Of a stretch of DNA of 64,000 bases, positions 53,116 through 63,163 are shown one piece after another (positions within the stretch are counted from its first letter, which is position 1; each line of letters opens with the position of its first letter). Under the pieces are notes generated by a model, which was given only the letters and a program-made list of their open reading frames with translations, was not told the origin of the DNA and ran no database searches. Both the position numbers and the translations under genes were made by a program. The stretch comes from an uncultured Ruminococcus sp. (GTDB lineage Bacteria; Bacillota; Clostridia; Lachnospirales; Lachnospiraceae): the NCBI GenBank assembly GCA_900066355.1, contig FMEL01000017.1, positions 1,870 to 65,869 on the forward strand, in the 5' to 3' direction.

Positions 53116-54438
53116 ATGATGAAACGGACAATCAGTGGCATGATCGGAGCCGGTTCACTGGCTCATAACAGACGGGATTTTGTAGCAGAAAATGTAGATC
53201 CGGACAGAGTGCAATTGAACATTTGTTATAAGAATGAGAATCTGAAAGAAGTTTATAAGGAACTGTTTGACGATGCTACGGAGAGATACAATGTCGGGAA
53301 AAGAAAGGACCGGCAGATTGCAAATTATTATGAAAAAATCCGACAGAGCAAACAGGAAAAGTTGTTCCATGAAGTGATATTCCAGATTGGAAATCGAGAG
53401 GATATGGCAGTGGGAACAACAGAAGGAAATCTGGCTGTAAAGGTATTGGACGAATATATGAAAGATTTCCAGAAGCGGAATCCGACACTTCGGGTATTTA
53501 GTTGCTATCTGCATCAGGACGAAGCTACTCCACATCTGCATATCGATTTTGTCCCTTATGTGACCAACTGGAAGGGAAAAGGAATGGATACTAGAGTTTC
53601 ACTGAAGCAGGCATTAAAAAGTCTTGGATTTCAAGGCGGAAATAAGCATGATACAGAACTGAATCAGTGGATAAATCATGAAAAAGAAGTGCTGGCAGAA
53701 ATCGCAATGCAACGTGGAATTGAATGGGAACAGAAAGGTACACATGAAGAGCATCTGGACGTTTATAATTTCAAGAAAAAGGAACGTAAAAAGGAAGTGC
53801 AGGAACTGGAGCAGGAAAAAGAAAATCTGACAGCAGAGAACGAAGGATTGATTTCTCAGATTGCGGACGCAAGGGCAGATATTAAACTACTGGAAGAAGA
53901 AAAAATTCAGTTCCAGAAAGATAAAGAAATAGCAGAAAAACGTGCCGAGAACGCAGAAACGGAATTGAAAAAACTGGAGGACAGAAGAGAATTCCTGCAA
54001 CCGGTGATGGATAATGTCAGTAAGGAAATAAAAGAATATGGAATGATCAAAACATTTTTGCCGGAAGCTACAGCATTGGAACGTGCGGTAACTTATCGGG
54101 ATAAGAAAATAAAACCCTTGTTCATTGAAATGAAGAATAAAATTGGTGCGATGGCTGCACAGGTTAAAGAACTTACCAGAGAAAGAGATAAGTGGAAAAG
54201 TAAGTTTCAGAAGAAAAAGCAGGAGCACGAGAACACTAAAAAGGAACTGGCAGAAGTTCAGAAGGATTATCAGAAATTATCCGGTGAGAAAGAAATATTG
54301 CAGGGATTTGCAGACAGATACAATCGACTTTTACGTATGCTGGGGAAAGATATGGTAGAAAGACTGGTGCAGGACGATATCCGGATGCAGGCGGAACTTG
54401 AAGCGAAAAAGCAGAAAGAACAAATGCCGAAAAAATAG
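53116..54438 (+). CDS. MobV (Mob/Pre) relaxase
   Basis: About 440 residues. The catalytic region has HQDEATPHLHIDFVPY near residue 135, the Mob/Pre metal-binding motif; the second half is a long coiled-coil (EVQELEQEKENLTAENEGLI). ATG 53116 follows GAGGTGAG at 53101-53108. It would mobilise this element with help from a co-resident conjugative element. Confidence 0.88.
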   Translation: MMKRTISGMIGAGSLAHNRRDFVAENVDPDRVQLNICYKNENLKEVYKELFDDATERYNVGKRKDRQIANYYEKIRQSKQEKLFHEVIFQIGNREDMAVGTTEGNLAVKVLDEYMKDFQKRNPTLRVFSCYLHQDEATPHLHIDFVPYVTNWKGKGMDTRVSLKQALKSLGFQGGNKHDTELNQWINHEKEVLAEIAMQRGIEWEQKGTHEEHLDVYNFKKKERKKEVQELEQEKENLTAENEGLISQIADARADIKLLEEEKIQFQKDKEIAEKRAENAETELKKLEDRREFLQPVMDNVSKEIKEYGMIKTFLPEATALERAVTYRDKKIKPLFIEMKNKIGAMAAQVKELTRERDKWKSKFQKKKQEHENTKKELAEVQKDYQKLSGEKEILQGFADRYNRLLRMLGKDMVERLVQDDIRMQAELEAKKQKEQMPKK

Positions 54439-54534
54439 GCGACCGTATACAATGGGCAAGAGAACGAAGTGAAGAACACAATGCACAGATAAAGAAGAAC
54501 AAAACAAAATACAGAGAAATGGAGTTGTAAGAAT

Positions 54535-54909
54535 ATGAAGAAACAGATTTATGATGAAAAGAACGGACTGAACTACACACTGCATGGAGATTATTATCTG
54601 CCGGATCTGGAAATCAATGAGGAAGAACCCACATATGGGAAATATGGAATAATGCGAAAACAGTTTCTGAAGGAACACAGGAGTGCCAGGTATCAATATC
54701 TGGTACTGACCGGGAAATTGACGGAGCATTTGAATCAGGTCGATAAAGAAGCGAGAGAAAAAGTTGAAATGCTGGTGGAACAGATGGCTGAGCAGTGGGG
54801 CGTGACAGAAAAACTGAAGATGCAGGATCAGATGGAATGGGTTAGGAAAATGAATAATATTCGTAGCAGAGCAGTAGAGATTATAGATGTAGAATTGATT
54901 TGTGTTTAG
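54535..54909 (+). CDS. tnpV: TnpV-like transposon protein
   Basis: A 124-residue protein with the TnpV pattern: YGKYGIMRKQFLKEHR, LVLTGKLTEHLNQVD, then AEQWGVTEKLK and WVRKMNNIRSRAVEII. In Tn4451-type elements tnpV lies between tnpX and cargo and has been likened to excisionases. Here it lies before a MarR-MATE pair, with a broken tnpX on the far side. Confidence 0.8.
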   Translation: MKKQIYDEKNGLNYTLHGDYYLPDLEINEEEPTYGKYGIMRKQFLKEHRSARYQYLVLTGKLTEHLNQVDKEAREKVEMLVEQMAEQWGVTEKLKMQDQMEWVRKMNNIRSRAVEIIDVELICV

Positions 54910-54943
54910 GAGGACAAAGCGGCAGATATAATGTTAAAAGTAG

Positions 54944-54972
54944 TTGCGTGCGCACGCATATTGTATTATAAT
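54944..54972 (+). promoter_or_regulatory. MarR-MATE promoter with overlapping palindrome
   Basis: TTGCGT (54944-54949) and TATAAT (54967-54972) are spaced 17 bp. The perfect palindrome TGCGTGCGCACGCA (54945-54958) covers the -35 and spacer and is the likely operator of the MarR protein. Confidence 0.7.
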
Positions 54973-54997
54973 ACTGGTGGTTAGGAGGAATATATCT

Positions 54998-55447
54998 ATG
55001 AAACTATTAAAATGGCTTTCAGTAACAGACCGATTTTACAAAATCTATTTGGATAAACAGCTTGCCCCCTTTGGAATCAACAACAGCCAATATATGTTTT
55101 TGATTAAAATCTGTCGTTCGCCTGGCATTTTACAGGATTCTTTAATGGATATGTTTTATGTTCATCCGAGCAATATTGTACGGACAGTTGCGGCATTAGA
55201 AAAGCAGGGAATGATTATGCGTTCCCCAAATGATAAGGATAAGCGGACGTGTAAGCTGTATCCTACGGAACGTGCGCTGTCTGTAATTGATGAGATACAG
55301 ACGGTATGTGAAAAGACAGAAGCTCTTTTATTGCAAGGCTTCAGGGAATCCGATAAAAACCTCTTTATTGATTTGCTGATTCAGGCAGGTGAAAATATTA
55401 CAGCGGAACTCCGTATAGAAAGAAAGGGGGATGAATTTAATGACTGA
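54998..55447 (+). CDS. MarR-family repressor
   Basis: A 149-residue winged-helix regulator (LQDSLMDMFYVHPSNIVRTVAALEK, then the wing with DKDKRTCKLYPTERA). ATG 54998 follows AGGAGG at 54984-54989. It overlaps the MATE gene and probably represses it through the palindrome at 54945-54958, released by a transported compound. Confidence 0.85.
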   Translation: MKLLKWLSVTDRFYKIYLDKQLAPFGINNSQYMFLIKICRSPGILQDSLMDMFYVHPSNIVRTVAALEKQGMIMRSPNDKDKRTCKLYPTERALSVIDEIQTVCEKTEALLLQGFRESDKNLFIDLLIQAGENITAELRIERKGDEFND

Positions 55448-56795
55448 GAATCCCCTAGGATATGAAAAAATTTCAAAACTGTTGAAAGATTTTGCCATTC
55501 CCAGTATTATGGCGTCTCTTGTCGGCTCAATCTACAATATTGTGGATCAGATTTTTATTGGTCAAGGGGTCGGTTATCTGGGAAATGCAGCAACCAATGT
55601 TGCCTACCCGTTCTCTACCATCTGCCTTGCTATTGCACTGCTGGTTGGAATTGGCAGTGCTTCCCGTGTTTCCCTCTGTCTTGGACGCAAAGAGCCGAAA
55701 GCTGCCGCCAAAGCAGCGGGAAATGGTATTGTTCTGATGGGGATTTTCGGAATTATTTATTTATTGGTTGGTGAAGCTTTTCTGTCTTTGCTCCTAAAGG
55801 CATTTGGGGCAACGACAGATGTATTTCCATATGCAAAGCAGTATGCTAGCATAACATTGATTGGAATGCCGTTTCTTATTGTAACGAATGGTATGAGCAA
55901 TTTGATTCGAGCAGATGGAAAACCAAAGTATTCAATGGTTTGCATGGTTATGGGAGCTATTATCAATACCATTCTTGACCCTATTTTTATTTTTGCTTGC
56001 GATTGGGGGATTGCCGGCGCAGCTTGGGCAACAGTTATTGGGCAAATTTTTTCCTTCATACTCGCACTCCGTTATCTATGGCGTTTCCAAACAATCCATT
56101 TTGAAAAAGAGTCGTTTTTATTGGACATCAAAGAAAGTATGAAAATTTGCAGCATGGGAATCAGCAGCAGCTCAAACCAGATTGCAGTTACCGTGATTCA
56201 AATCATTCAGTACAATTCGTTGACTTATTACGGCGCATTAACAAAATATGGAACAGATATTCCCTTAGCTGCTTGCGGAATCGTTATGAAAACAAATGCC
56301 ATAATCCTTGCGATTGTTGTAGGAATCTCGCAGGGAACACAGCCGATTATCGGCTTCAACTATGGGGCAAGGCAATACCATCGTGTACGGGAGGCTTACC
56401 TGCTTGCGGTAAAATGGAACCTTGTTGTTTCCACAATTGCTTTCATCGCATTTCAATTTTTCCCGCAATCTATCATTTCGCTATTCGGAGATGGGAACGA
56501 GCTGTATTTTGAATTTGCTGTTTTGTTCATGCGTACCTATCTTTTCATGGTGTTGGTAAATGGTGTGCAGTTGCTTTCTTCCAGTTTTTTTACCGCAATA
56601 GGAAAATCGTTAAAAGGTGCTCTGTTGGCATTAACAAGGCAGACCTTTGTGTTGATTCCGCTTACCCTGCTGCTCCCGCTTCGTTTCGGAATTATGGGAG
56701 TATTGCTTGCGGGACCTGTTGCTGATTTTTCAGCGTTTATGCTATCTGTTGTACTGGTGGGTATAGAATTAAAAAAACAAAAAAATGACATGTAA
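55440..56795 (+). CDS. MATE-family efflux transporter
   Basis: A 451-residue, twelve-helix multidrug exporter (DFAIPSIMASLVGSIYNIVDQIFIG at the N terminus; GISQGTQPIIGFNYGARQ in the second half). It uses an ion gradient to expel drugs. ATG 55440 is preferred, since ATG 55431 touches the GGGGG site. It is cargo between TnpV and the TnpX remnant. Confidence 0.88.
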   Translation: MTENPLGYEKISKLLKDFAIPSIMASLVGSIYNIVDQIFIGQGVGYLGNAATNVAYPFSTICLAIALLVGIGSASRVSLCLGRKEPKAAAKAAGNGIVLMGIFGIIYLLVGEAFLSLLLKAFGATTDVFPYAKQYASITLIGMPFLIVTNGMSNLIRADGKPKYSMVCMVMGAIINTILDPIFIFACDWGIAGAAWATVIGQIFSFILALRYLWRFQTIHFEKESFLLDIKESMKICSMGISSSSNQIAVTVIQIIQYNSLTYYGALTKYGTDIPLAACGIVMKTNAIILAIVVGISQGTQPIIGFNYGARQYHRVREAYLLAVKWNLVVSTIAFIAFQFFPQSIISLFGDGNELYFEFAVLFMRTYLFMVLVNGVQLLSSSFFTAIGKSLKGALLALTRQTFVLIPLTLLLPLRFGIMGVLLAGPVADFSAFMLSVVLVGIELKKQKNDM

Positions 56796-56877
56796 ACAAC
56801 AGCCCTATGTGAAAACATTCTTTTTCCGCCGTTAAGTAATCAAGAAGCAAAAACTTAAAAACCGTTGCGATAAATTT

Positions 56878-57738
56878 TATAAATTCACCACCACAATCTG
56901 CGCAAAACATGAGTCCGGTTAACGGATTTGCTTTGCCCTGTGCTATTGGGCGGTGCTTGGTCTCTCTGATTTTCTGAACCACATACCAGGTGTTCTTCAT
57001 CAACAATAGCTTCCTGCGTATCTCTGAATATCATCCAGTCCTCCGGATTAGTATATTGGGAATGCTTGTCTTCGCAAGATAGTAGGATGGACGCTCAACC
57101 TTTTCGTTTGTGAGTATTCTGGCAACCTGCATCGGTCCATTCCCTTCAATAATTAACTGGAAAATACGTCTTACCACAGCAGCGGCTTCTTCATCAACAA
57201 GCCAGTGGTTGTTATCTTCCGGGTCTTTTTTGTATCCGTAGATGGCATTAGAAGTCAGATGTTTGCCTTCCATACCCTTGTTGCGAAGTACAGACTTGAT
57301 TTTTCTGCTGGTATCACGCACATACCATTCATTCATAATGTTTAAGAATGGTGCAAATTCATTGGATTCAGAATGTGTGCTGTCAACACCATTGGAAATG
57401 GCAATAAAGCGGACGCCTTTTTCTCGGAATAAAACCTCCGTATAAAAGCCTACTTCCAGATAATTTCTGCCGATTCGACTCATATCCTTGACGATAACAC
57501 ATCCGATTTTTCCTTCTTCAATGTCGGCAGTCAACCGCTTCCAATCCGGTCTGTCAAAGTTAGTACCGCTATATCCATCGTCGGTATAGTGTGCAAGGTT
57601 CGTAAACCCCTGTTCTTTGGCATACTTTTCAAGCATTTTCTTCTGGTTTACAATGCTGTTGCTGTCCCCATTCAGTTCATCATCTCGTGACAGTCTTTCG
57701 TAAAGTGCTGTTATTTTGTTGTTGTCCGGTCTCTTCAT
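56878..57738 (-). pseudogene. TnpX-type serine recombinase, internally deleted and truncated
   Basis: From 57738 the frame encodes the resolvase domain (ITALYERLSRDDEL with catalytic Ser, VIVKDMSRIGRNYLEVG) up to about codon 230. Near 57055 a deletion joins it out of frame to NPEDWMIFRDTQEAIVDEE, and after another shift to KANPLTGLMFCADCGG, where it ends. Most of the C-terminal half is missing. The element can no longer be excised by this protein. Confidence 0.85.
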
Positions 57739-57868
57739 AAAATCTCCTTTCCGAGGTAGCAATACCTCTGTGACCGGGCATCTATGGATGAATTTATTCT
57801 ATCATACAGGGTCACTGCTATATAATCTTGTGATTCGGGAACAGATTTTCTAAAAATGACCATAAAAA

Positions 57869-57891
57869 TGACAGGGCATGTAACCCTGTCA
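57869..57891. repeat. Inverted repeat TGACAGGG/CCCTGTCA
   Basis: A perfect 8-bp stem with a 7-nt loop in the 270-bp gene-free stretch beyond the broken tnpX. It may be a terminator of the hydrolase gene or part of the transposon end; no T-run is evident. Confidence 0.4.
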
Positions 57892-58009
57892 TAAAGTTAG
57901 AAATTGTTCCTTCACTTATAGGAGAAATTCGAGGGGATAAACGGAACTGTTTTTTTCTAAACAATAGTATGTAAATGTTTACGACAAACTGCGATTTTCC
58001 TACGATTCA

Positions 58010-58825
58010 TCATATCTTATTTATCAGTTTTTCTATTAACGAATTCACTTCCTCCGGTGCATCGGTATTTGAATTATGTCCTGCATTTTTAATCCATGCA
58101 ATAGGAATTCCAGTATTTTTATGCCATGCATTATTGTAACGAATACAAGAACCGGCATGATCTTTTTCTCCACATATCAGTTGAGCCGGACAGTTTATCC
58201 TGTATGGAAGATTAGTTTCCATTGCTTCTGCCAATATTCTAAAACCATGACCTGCGATTTTGGCATATCTTTTTTGGTCACCATCGTAGATCATCATAAT
58301 ATCATGCATTAATTTTCTACCATATTCGGATGTAGCCACACCATTTGTTCCCGTTTTCAATAATGATTTCCAAGGATAGTATCTATATACTGGCTCCATT
58401 TTTTTCAGAAGCCACAGCTCGATTCCTGTTACATATTTTCTTTGTAAAGGAGCAGAATCAATAGAAATAAATCCTTTCAGCTTGTTGGGAAATAATTCTG
58501 CATACGCTTGACCAACATAACCTCCCATGGATTGTCCTATAATCACTGGATACCGAATGTTTTCCAAGCTCAAAATATCATCAAGCCATTTCGCTTTATC
58601 CGACAAAGAAAAATTAAATTCAAACGGCCAGGATTTTGCATGACCAGGTGCATCCCATACAAAAACATTATATATGCCTTCAAAGAATTCAATTTGTTTA
58701 TCAAATAGTCTATGGTCGGCAGTTAAACCTGGAAGGAAAATCAAGGTTGCTTTTTCTGGATCTTGTCCCAGATTTATCCAATAATGAATACATCCACTTT
58801 GCGTTTTATATATCTTTTCATTCAT
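58010..58825 (-). CDS. Alpha/beta-fold hydrolase
   Basis: About 271 residues. The oxyanion segment FLPGLTADHRL, nucleophile Ser in IGQSMGGYVGQAY, Asp in ICGEKDHAG and His in NAGHNSNTDAP give a complete catalytic triad. Substrate unknown. The start is taken as the ATG at 58825; a longer frame adds three residues. Confidence 0.82.
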   Translation of the reverse strand: MNEKIYKTQSGCIHYWINLGQDPEKATLIFLPGLTADHRLFDKQIEFFEGIYNVFVWDAPGHAKSWPFEFNFSLSDKAKWLDDILSLENIRYPVIIGQSMGGYVGQAYAELFPNKLKGFISIDSAPLQRKYVTGIELWLLKKMEPVYRYYPWKSLLKTGTNGVATSEYGRKLMHDIMMIYDGDQKRYAKIAGHGFRILAEAMETNLPYRINCPAQLICGEKDHAGSCIRYNNAWHKNTGIPIAWIKNAGHNSNTDAPEEVNSLIEKLINKI

Positions 58826-58964
58826 TGCAAACACTCTTTCAAATTCAAGTTTTCTTTATTATAGTACTGATTAAAACGTGATACAACATATAAGAAGGAC
58901 GGGACTAAATAAATGTCCTGTCCATATCATTATGCTATGAATATATCAGTTGTCAGGGCTCCAG

Positions 58965-59258
58965 CCTATCCGCAAATACAGTTCATAATCACGCTTATCA
59001 TCAGAAGCTCCATGCGGAAGCGAAACGGCATTTATTATTATGTATATCCGTGTGTGTACCGGGATAAAAAACTGACCTGCCTTGCCTATGCAACGTCGAA
59101 AAGTCCGTTAGGGCCATTTACTTATCAGGGGATAATTATTGATAATGCCAAATGCGACCCGAAATCCTGGAATATACACGGAAGCAGAGCCGGGAACCTA
59201 TGAAATCAAAGTAACCTGTAAAGGAGATGTGGTACTGCATTCCGTGACCATTCAGTAA
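58965..59258 (+). pseudogene. Remnant of a GH43-type glycosidase gene
   Basis: The segment SMRKRNGIYYYVY..LAYATSKSPLGPFTYQG resembles the blade of GH43 beta-xylosidases with DPKSWNIHGS. The sequence then jumps to a beta-sandwich C terminus (PGTYEIKVTCKGDVVLHSVTIQ) in another frame. Most of the gene is deleted. The 530 bases between the hydrolase and the beta-glucosidase hold nothing else. Confidence 0.6.
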
Positions 59259-59365
59259 AGGAAATGCAAACCTATTTTTACAATAAATAACTCAAAACTA
59301 TAATACGAAAAGAAAAATATATGCTATCTTTATCCAAAAGAGAAAGATTGGCAGGAGGATGAAAC

Positions 59366-61663
59366 ATGGAAACAGCAAAAATAAAAGAATTGGTCTCCAG
59401 AATGACTCTGGAGGAGAAAGCATCTTTGTGTTCCGGGCTTGATTTCTGGCACACAAAAGGAGTGGAACGTCTCGGAATCCCTTCGGAAATGGTCTCAGAC
59501 GGACCTCACGGACTCCGCAAGCAGGACGATAAAGCAGACCATTTGGGAATCAACGACAGCATTCAGGCTGTTTGCTTTCCAGCGGGATGTGCAACCGCAT
59601 CCAGCTTTAACCGTGAGCTGGTGACAAAACTTGGAGAAACACTGGGGGAAGAGTGTCAGGCAGAAAATGTAAGCACAATCTTAGGCCCGGCTATGAACAT
59701 TAAGCGTTCCCCGCTGTGCGGACGTAATTTTGAATACTATTCAGAGGACCCACTTGTGTCAACGGAAATGGCAGGTGCGCTTGTCCACGGCGTCCAGAGC
59801 AAACATATCGGAACAAGTCCGAAGCATTTTATGGCAAATAACCAGGAATATCACCGCTTAACAAGCTCTTCAGAAATGGATGAACGCACCATGCGTGAAA
59901 TTTACCTTGCTTCTTTTGAAGGAATGGTAAAGAAGGAAAAGCCGTGGACCATTATGAACGCATACAACAAGCTGAACGGCACATACCTTTGTGAAAATAA
60001 AGAAATGCTCACAGATGTGCTCCGCAAGGAATGGGGATTTGACGGCTATGTAATGACAGACTGGGGTGCGATGAATGACCGTGTGGAAGCTCTGAAAGCA
60101 GGCTGCAATCTGGAAATGCCGTCCTGTGAAGGCGCTACGGATGTGGAAATTGTTGCCGCAGTACAGGACGGAACACTGGATGAATCTGTACTGGACAAGT
60201 CCTGTGAAGAATATTTGAATGTTATTTTCAAATATGAGGAAAACAGAGACAAAAACGCGGTATTTCAGCATGAAAAAGACCATGAGACAGCCCGGGAAAT
60301 CGAAGAGGAGTGTATTGTGCTTCTGAAAAATGAGGATGCGCTTCTCCCGTTGTCCGCAGACAAAAAGGTGGCTTTTATCGGCAAATACGCCGAGGAACCA
60401 CGCTATCAGGGCGGCGGAAGTTCCCACATCAACAGCTTTAAAACAGAATCTGCAATGGACGCCGTAGAATTTCTCGCAACTGTAAAAAAGGAAAACATCA
60501 CATTTGCCAAAGGCTTTGATGATGTTGAGGATAAAGTGGATGAAGCATTGGCTGCAAAAGCCGTAGAGGCTGCTGCTAATGCGGATGTGGCGGTAATCTT
60601 TGCCGGACTGCCGGACAGCTTTGAATCCGAAGGGTATGACCGGAAGCATCTTGGGATGCCGAACTGCCAGAACGCACTGATTGAAGCGGTGGCGGAAGCA
60701 CAGCCGAACACCATAGTTGTGCTTCACAACGGCGCTCCGATAGAAATGCCGTGGCTCGGAAAAGTAAAAGCCGTGCTGGAAGCCTACCTGGGCGGACAGG
60801 CTGTGGGCGGCGCAGTGGTCAATGTGCTTTACGGAAATGCAAATCCAAGCGGACGATTGGCGGAAACATTCCCACTTCGGATACAGGATACGCCGTGCTA
60901 TTTGAATTACGGCGGAGAACATGACAAATCGGTTTATTCAGAGGGCGTATTTGTGGGATACCGCTATTACACATCCAAAGAAATGGAAGTCCTGTTCCCG
61001 TTCGGATACGGATTGTCTTATACGACCTTTTCTTACGGCAATCTTACGGTGGACAAAAAGGAGTTTAAGGAAAGTGAAAAACTGCTGGTATCCGTAGACG
61101 TAACAAATACAGGCGCATGTACAGGAAAGGAAGTCGTACAGCTTTACGTAGCGCCGAAGGGCGGAACAATCATCCGCCCGGTACGGGAGTTAAAAGCATT
61201 TGAAAAAACAGAACTTGCACCGGGTGAGACAAAAACCGTCACCTTTGAACTTGACAGCAGAGCCTATGCATACTGGAATACGGAAATCCATGACTGGCAT
61301 GTGGAGACCGGAGCCTATGAAATCCAGATTTGCCGGAATGCACAGGAAGTGCTTCTGTCAGAGGAAGTACAGGTAGAATCAGAAACCGTCCTGCCGAAAG
61401 TGTATACCCTCAATTCCACAATGGGAGAAATCATGGCAGACCCGAAAGGAAAAGCCATATTGGAACAGGCAATGGGTGAAATGGAAGGAATGGACGGCGA
61501 GAGTACAGAGGAACAGATGCAGGATGATTCCGGAGTGATCAACGACGAAATGATGGCGGCAATGATGGAAGCCATGCCGCTCAGACAGATGCTGAGTTTT
61601 GTACCGGGAGTGACAAAGGAAGCACTGAACCAGCTTGTTGCAGCGCTAAACGCAGCAGAATAA
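59366..61663 (+). CDS. GH3 beta-glucosidase
   Basis: A 765-residue family 3 glycoside hydrolase. The nucleophile Asp lies in YVMTDWGAMND, and the acid/base Glu region is DSFESEGYDRKHLGMP; the substrate-binding SDGPHGLRKQ and SPKHFMANNQEYHR are present, with a C-terminal fibronectin III-like domain (LLVSVDVTNTGACTGKEVVQLYV). No signal peptide, so it acts in the cytoplasm on imported oligosaccharides. AGGAGG precedes the ATG. Confidence 0.93.
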   Translation: METAKIKELVSRMTLEEKASLCSGLDFWHTKGVERLGIPSEMVSDGPHGLRKQDDKADHLGINDSIQAVCFPAGCATASSFNRELVTKLGETLGEECQAENVSTILGPAMNIKRSPLCGRNFEYYSEDPLVSTEMAGALVHGVQSKHIGTSPKHFMANNQEYHRLTSSSEMDERTMREIYLASFEGMVKKEKPWTIMNAYNKLNGTYLCENKEMLTDVLRKEWGFDGYVMTDWGAMNDRVEALKAGCNLEMPSCEGATDVEIVAAVQDGTLDESVLDKSCEEYLNVIFKYEENRDKNAVFQHEKDHETAREIEEECIVLLKNEDALLPLSADKKVAFIGKYAEEPRYQGGGSSHINSFKTESAMDAVEFLATVKKENITFAKGFDDVEDKVDEALAAKAVEAAANADVAVIFAGLPDSFESEGYDRKHLGMPNCQNALIEAVAEAQPNTIVVLHNGAPIEMPWLGKVKAVLEAYLGGQAVGGAVVNVLYGNANPSGRLAETFPLRIQDTPCYLNYGGEHDKSVYSEGVFVGYRYYTSKEMEVLFPFGYGLSYTTFSYGNLTVDKKEFKESEKLLVSVDVTNTGACTGKEVVQLYVAPKGGTIIRPVRELKAFEKTELAPGETKTVTFELDSRAYAYWNTEIHDWHVETGAYEIQICRNAQEVLLSEEVQVESETVLPKVYTLNSTMGEIMADPKGKAILEQAMGEMEGMDGESTEEQMQDDSGVINDEMMAAMMEAMPLRQMLSFVPGVTKEALNQLVAALNAAE

Positions 61664-61679
61664 ACATACAGATCTACAA

Positions 61680-61727
61680 AAAAATACCGGAACAGGGGAT
61701 TCAAGTTTCCTCTGTCCCGGTATTTTT
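61680..61727. terminator. Bidirectional terminator
   Basis: AAAAATACCGG with CCGGTATTTTT around a partly paired middle, between the beta-glucosidase and a convergent MATE gene. Confidence 0.7.
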
Positions 61728-61774
61728 CTAGGACCACCAGGTGTCAGGCATTATTAAATTTCCTAACTCAAAAA

Positions 61775-63142
61775 TTATTTAACAAACAACTCCCGCAGTG
61801 CTTTTCGGAATTCGAAGAAGAACAGTACTGCAGTGAATGTGACCGCCAAGAAGTCTGCAATCGGCTCAGCCATATACACAGCCATTGTCTGGTTGCTATG
61901 TAAGATTGCCGGCATGATGTAGATCAACGGAATGAGAAGGATGAATTTTCTCATAACTGCAACGATGATCGATGCTTTAGCTCTTCCGATAGATGTAAAT
62001 GTCATCTGGCAGGCAATCTGGATACCGAACATAAACAGACATGCCAGATAGATGCGCAGCGCTTTTGCAGTAAATGCAAGCAATGTGGCATCGGAGGTGA
62101 ACATTCCTGCAAATACCTGCGGGAAGATCATGACGCAGAGCCACAGGAAAACGGAGTATGTCAGACTGACCTTCAAAAGAAGTTTAAAGGCAGATTTGAC
62201 ACGATCCACATTTTTGGCTCCGTAGTTGTAGCTGATGATCGGCTGTGAACCTTGTCCGACTCCCTGCAGCGGAAGCATGGCAAACTGCATAACACTTGTC
62301 AGGATTGTCATTGCACCAACTGCGATATCTCCACCGTATTTCAAAAGAGAAGAGTTGAAACAAACGGAGATGATACTTTCACTTGCCTGCATCACAAAGA
62401 TGGAAGAACCGAGAGCGAGTGAAGGCAGGATAATCTTAGACTGAAGTTTCATATTGCAAACTTTCAGTTTCAATGTTGTCTTTTTTCCAAACAGGAACGT
62501 CAGAACCCAGATGCAGGAGCAGGCCTGAGAAATAACAGTGGCAAGGGCAGCACCGCGGACTCCGAGTCCAAATCCAAAGATGAAGATCGGATCCAGGATA
62601 ATATTGGTAACAGCACCGATCAATACGGAGAGCATACCGGTTTTGGCAAATCCCTGAGCTGTGATAAACGCGTTCATTCCAAGTGTGAGTTGTACAAAAA
62701 GCGTTCCGATAGCGTAAATGTTCATATAGGAAACAGCATATTCAATCGTGTTCTCACTTGCTCCAAAAGAAAGCAGGAAAGTCCGGTTTCCAATCAGAAG
62801 CACGATAGTAAGGATCGCAGATATGATGAGCTGTGTGAGAAAACAGTTGCCGAGGGTTTTCTCAGCAGACTCTGTATCTCTCTGTCCCATGAAAATAGAT
62901 GCGCGCGGGGCCCCACCGTTTCCGACAAGGGCAGCGAATGCCGCTACGATCATGATCAGTGGCATACAAACACCTACGCCGGTCAGTGCAAGAGCACCTA
63001 CATTTGGAATGTGACCAATGTAGATACGGTCTACGATATTGTAAAGCATGTTGATCATCTGTGCTGCAACGGTAGGCAGTGCCAGACGCAATAACAATTT
63101 ACCGATAGGTTCGGTTCCTAAAAAATTCTTGTTCTCGTTCAT
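61775..63142 (-). CDS. MATE-family transporter
   Basis: A 455-residue multi-helix exporter (LLLRLALPTVAAQMINMLYNIVDRIYIG; LPLQGVGQGSQPIISYNYGAKN). It is transcribed after a MarR gene (21 bp gap), an arrangement like the one at 54998-56795, but with clearly different proteins. Substrate unknown. Confidence 0.9.
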   Translation of the reverse strand: MNENKNFLGTEPIGKLLLRLALPTVAAQMINMLYNIVDRIYIGHIPNVGALALTGVGVCMPLIMIVAAFAALVGNGGAPRASIFMGQRDTESAEKTLGNCFLTQLIISAILTIVLLIGNRTFLLSFGASENTIEYAVSYMNIYAIGTLFVQLTLGMNAFITAQGFAKTGMLSVLIGAVTNIILDPIFIFGFGLGVRGAALATVISQACSCIWVLTFLFGKKTTLKLKVCNMKLQSKIILPSLALGSSIFVMQASESIISVCFNSSLLKYGGDIAVGAMTILTSVMQFAMLPLQGVGQGSQPIISYNYGAKNVDRVKSAFKLLLKVSLTYSVFLWLCVMIFPQVFAGMFTSDATLLAFTAKALRIYLACLFMFGIQIACQMTFTSIGRAKASIIVAVMRKFILLIPLIYIMPAILHSNQTMAVYMAEPIADFLAVTFTAVLFFFEFRKALRELFVK

Positions 63143-63163
63143 TTCTCATTCTTCCTTTACAAA

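Noticed and set aside
57000..57060. Programmed frameshift in the tnpX remnant
   Set aside because: There is loss of expected sequence, a second frame change and a truncated C terminus, which indicate decay rather than recoding.
59870..60922. A 350-codon open frame on the minus strand
   Set aside because: It is antisense to the GH3 beta-glucosidase, which has full catalytic motifs; the minus frame shows no family signature.
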